From NCBI GenBank assembly GCA_013398295.1, contig VZSF01009945.1, positions 186,001 through 250,000 on the forward strand: 64,000 bases of DNA. Direction: 5' to 3'. A program made the position numbers and the translations under genes. Of this stretch, positions 61,078 through 64,000 are shown piece by piece. Every line of letters starts with the position of its first letter. Position 1 is the first letter of the stretch. Source of the stretch: Chionis minor (lineage: Eukaryota; Chordata; Aves; Charadriiformes; Chionididae). Under the pieces are notes generated by a model, which saw nothing but the letters and a program-made list of their open reading frames with translations, did no database searches and was not told where the DNA came from.

Positions 61078-64000
61078 CTCTCAGCGTTGCTTATCTTCTC
61101 TTTTTGGTTTTCCTAAGGACTTTTCACCTCCTCTCTTTGCTCTGCACTGACCTTCCTTTAAAAAAAGAAGAGAAACCTTCCTGTCCCTTGCTTCAGACCA
61201 AACAGCTGAAAGTCACAAGCTACATATACTAGACTTGAACATCTTCCTCTATATAGGTAACACAATCTTACTGTTGCCCGACACGTCCCTCAGTCCTGCT
61301 TGAGTCCTGGAGTCCAGATCACAAGCAGGCATTACCAGGAACAAGGGTGATCCCATTCTGGAGCAAATCAAATCAAACCAAACCCTGTCAAGGTCCCTTA
61401 CGAGAAGTCTTTCAGCACAGGCATCACAAGAATTGCCACGCACTTGATCATACCAGTGGTCCACATAGCCCAGTGCATTATTTCAATGTACGGTCACTAT
61501 GAAGTGACATGGGGAGAGCACAAAAAAACAAAACCTGCCAGAAACAGCTATTGGCCAAATGGTCTCTAAGGAAAACTTTTTTCTTATCTCATTTTGCTAG
61601 AAGTTGGTTTATGACCCAATGCATATAAACCTCTTATTTAAGTTCCTCTTAGTGTATTACTGATAAATGTTTGCATTAATGAAAGCGTCCGTGTTTTTTC
61701 TTTTCCGAGTCCTGCCATTCTGAGCTCCAAAGGTCAGTTCCACAAACCTGGTCTCGTTCCCTGCAGTTACTCTTGTGCCTGTTTCTAGAGAACCTGGAAG
61801 CTCTCTGGAGCCTGAGAATGGAGCTGGATTCACAATGGTAGCACCGCAGACCACTGCCAAAACCACACTGCTCACACAACATGCGTAAAAGCGGGCTTTC
61901 CAAATTCCTGTTGATACACTATTAGAAGAAAACATGACCTTGCTAAAAGCTGCTCACGTGAACCGGTCACAGCCTTTGTAACTTCATATTCCAAAATTTA
62001 TTTTCCTGAACTGTACACTTTTTAATTCATGACTTTCTGAGTTTTAAATTTGTTTCAGTCACTTTCCCCTTGGGACCATGTCCCAGCTGGGTTATATTAC
62101 AAAAAGAGGCAGAGTGGAGACAGTTGAAGGAGCAGAGCTGGTGGTGAGAATAGCACAGGCAGAAAAAATAGTCTCCAATCCATAACAATTACTGGCATCT
62201 CATCCACAAGCAGACACAAGTGTAAATTGTACTGTGTTGGCTTGCCCATGTAAGTAAGCCTCTGAGAATTTCCCTTGACAAACACTGCAGTACAGGCTAG
62301 ACACCACCATTTCCTCACCGATGAGGAGACATTCACACAACCGCACAGGAGCATCTACTGCTAGAAACATATTCTCAGCTGCTGCAGACTCATGGTTTCC
62401 CTTTCAGACTTTCACCACAGTTCCAAAGTTGGAAAACATCAAGGCATGCACATCCTTGCAACGAAGGCAATATTGCACACTTAATCATCAGTTTTGTCCA
62501 CATATACGCCTGGGGGAACCACATGGCAAACACCACTTTGCACGCTTAATACTGAGCAGTATGGATACCTATAGGTTACTGCCCTTCACAGCAAAAGCAG
62601 TAAAACATTCCTAGCATCCGACAGGCACAGAGCTCTTCCTAACCCTCGGAATCCTCTCCTCGGCTTGCTGTCACTGGGCACATTTCACGCAGGCCAGCTG
62701 CACAGGATTTATTCAACCAGTTTTGGAGTATCAAAGCTAACTTTTTTTTCGTCTTTGCCCCAGGCAGGCGCTTGGTATGCTGGATTTAAATCAGAGAACA
62801 AAATGTTCTGTGAAATTTGTAAATACCCAGCACAGTAATTTCTAAATTCTAAAAAAGAGAGCAACTGGAGCTAGTGCTTTAAAAATCATAAAGTGAAGCA
62901 CTTCACGGCATCACTGTGAGTAATGCCACTGCGTCCTAAAGACCAGAGTAAGTCACTTTCTGAGATTATGAATTAATGCTGCTGACTGCATTAAGTGATA
63001 GGAGCGAAACACACTCTGAGTTACACCTCATAATTCCAATGAAGTCAGGAGAATGCCCAATTCAACAAGCACTCTGCACAAAGACCCTGAAATTGAAAAT
63101 AATTTGTTTGATCATTGAAAACTGGCACAAGAGAATCTGCCTGGGACATACTGCCACAAACAGACTACAATCTAACACCTGCTATTATAAGATCTTTATG
63201 ATGCATTTAAAAACATGAAAATGGAATTAGGTGAGAAACGATAGTGAAAGAGATCCCTAGGGAATCACGACACACTATGAAGGATAACACGTACATGCCT
63301 CTAAGAGGTATTTTGAGAAGAAAGCAGCAATACAGGGTCATTTGTGACTGGAACTAGAAGAGGAATTACTTCATCGTAATTTACCGTAGCCTTTAAGGTC
63401 TATGATGTTCGAGTGAAATTATCCACTTCTGATTCACCACCACTGAATCCATATTAATATAAAATGTAAACCAAACATTTACCTGATGAATGTTGGCATT
63501 AAAGTTTCACATAAAGCACCTTTTCATTTTTTTCTCAAGCAGTTGCGTTTAAACTTTGAAAGGATTCTTTTTCAAACAAAAACTGTGAAAAGGGTTTTTC
63601 ATACTATTTTTTGGTGAATATGAAAGCTAGAACATTTAGACATTTAGAATCATTTCCTCTTCACCTGCACACCTCTCACCACATCTGTGGCTTTAACTTC
63701 TTCTCTCTCAAGCCAAGTAGCAAATGGCATCAGTGAAACCATTTAACTCCCAGGAGTACCTGTACTTCAGAACCAGGTGCTCCTGGTACTGGCAGGGACT
63801 CTATGAACATTGATTATCAGTAGCACAGCACAACAAGACAATAAGTGGTTTCTGGATCTTCATCTCATGCTCGTAGTCTACTTCTGCTAGACCAAATATT
63901 CTGAGTATGTACCGAGTGTATCTGCTCATGCTCACCTCGAAGAGGCAAGTCTGGTGCTTCCTCAAGGACCATCTGGAGCAGAAAGTACACCTACCAAAGT
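61078..64000. other. Non-coding single-copy DNA, no gene recognised
   Basis: Apart from the candidate terminal exon at 61657-61918 no gene was recognised. A segment near 63018-63062 (GAGTTACACC then CCAATGAAGTCAGG) has words typical of the old palindromic amniote repeats but is too short to assign. The + strand is A+C-rich (the 60 bases from 63001 contain A22 C15 G12 T11). Confidence 0.55.
61657..61918 (-). other. Candidate - strand terminal exon
   Basis: On the - strand a strong acceptor (GTCATGTTTTCTTCTAATAG) ends at 61919. The frame that follows is open for 86 codons to a TAA at 61657. The peptide begins VSTGIWKARFYACC, has a hydrophobic stretch near SVVLAVVCGATIV, then a basic GRTRKRKN segment near its end. 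An alternative frame is also open, with a CxxC...CxxC pattern (LCEQCGFGSGLRCYHC), so the frame is ambiguous. No family was recognised and no clear poly(A) signal follows closely. It may be chance. Confidence 0.12.

Noticed and set aside
1..64000. Bacterial or phage systems, CRISPR arrays, operons, tRNA or rRNA genes
   Set aside because: CR1 elements, low CpG and lack of dense coding show vertebrate nuclear DNA; no regularly spaced repeats, tRNA cloverleaf sequences or rRNA signatures were seen.

Overview
This window looks like ordinary, gene-poor nuclear DNA from a bird. The best evidence is three or four copies of the CR1 LINE. Two are clear: one at about 26640-27731 on the + strand with an internal deletion, and one at about 32550-32761 on the - strand, truncated at its 5' end. 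Both end in the octamer tail typical of avian and reptilian CR1 (ATTCTGTG/ACTCTATG, or its complement AATCACAG/AATCATAG). An older - strand copy lies at about 53805-54150, and a possible eroded 3' tail at about 35844-35902. Two short imperfect palindromes (47512-47632 and 60980-61077) resemble old interspersed repeats I remember from turtle, crocodile and bird DNA. CpG is generally scarce, homopolymer tracts are common, and there are two N calls (32247 and 47896).

I could not recognise any protein-coding gene, rRNA, tRNA, known microRNA or CRISPR array. Open frames of 60-170 codons occur on both strands. They mostly overlap each other in competing frames, lie in repeats or low-complexity DNA, or match no protein family I know. 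A few are flanked by good splice signals and are listed as low-confidence candidate exons: 14330-14471, 19272-19431 with 19621-19734, and on the - strand 26479-26632, 52163-52217 and 61657-61918.

Layout: 1-22 kb is single-copy DNA that reads as G+T-rich on the + strand, with candidate + strand exons in its right part. 22.24-23.14 kb is a decayed CA/ATG-rich minisatellite, followed by a C-tract with G-quadruplex potential on the - strand and a 44-base G/T-only tract. 23.3-64 kb is mostly A+C-rich on the + strand and contains all the CR1 copies and both palindromes. In vertebrates the non-template strand of long transcribed regions tends to be G+T-rich, so the flip near 22 kb suggests two long convergent transcription units, rightward on the left and leftward on the right. 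The window would then be mostly introns, 3' flanks or lncRNA. This is inference, supported only by composition and by poly(A) hexamers facing each other at 21276 (+) and 24466-24471 (-).

I did not find a new multi-gene biological system here. The observations most worth checking are the composition switch with its minisatellite/G-rich boundary, the two-exon cysteine-rich candidate at 19.3-19.7 kb, the microhomology-type deletion inside the CR1 copy, the two palindromes, and a poly(A) tract flanked by a 16-base direct repeat at 51.1 kb.
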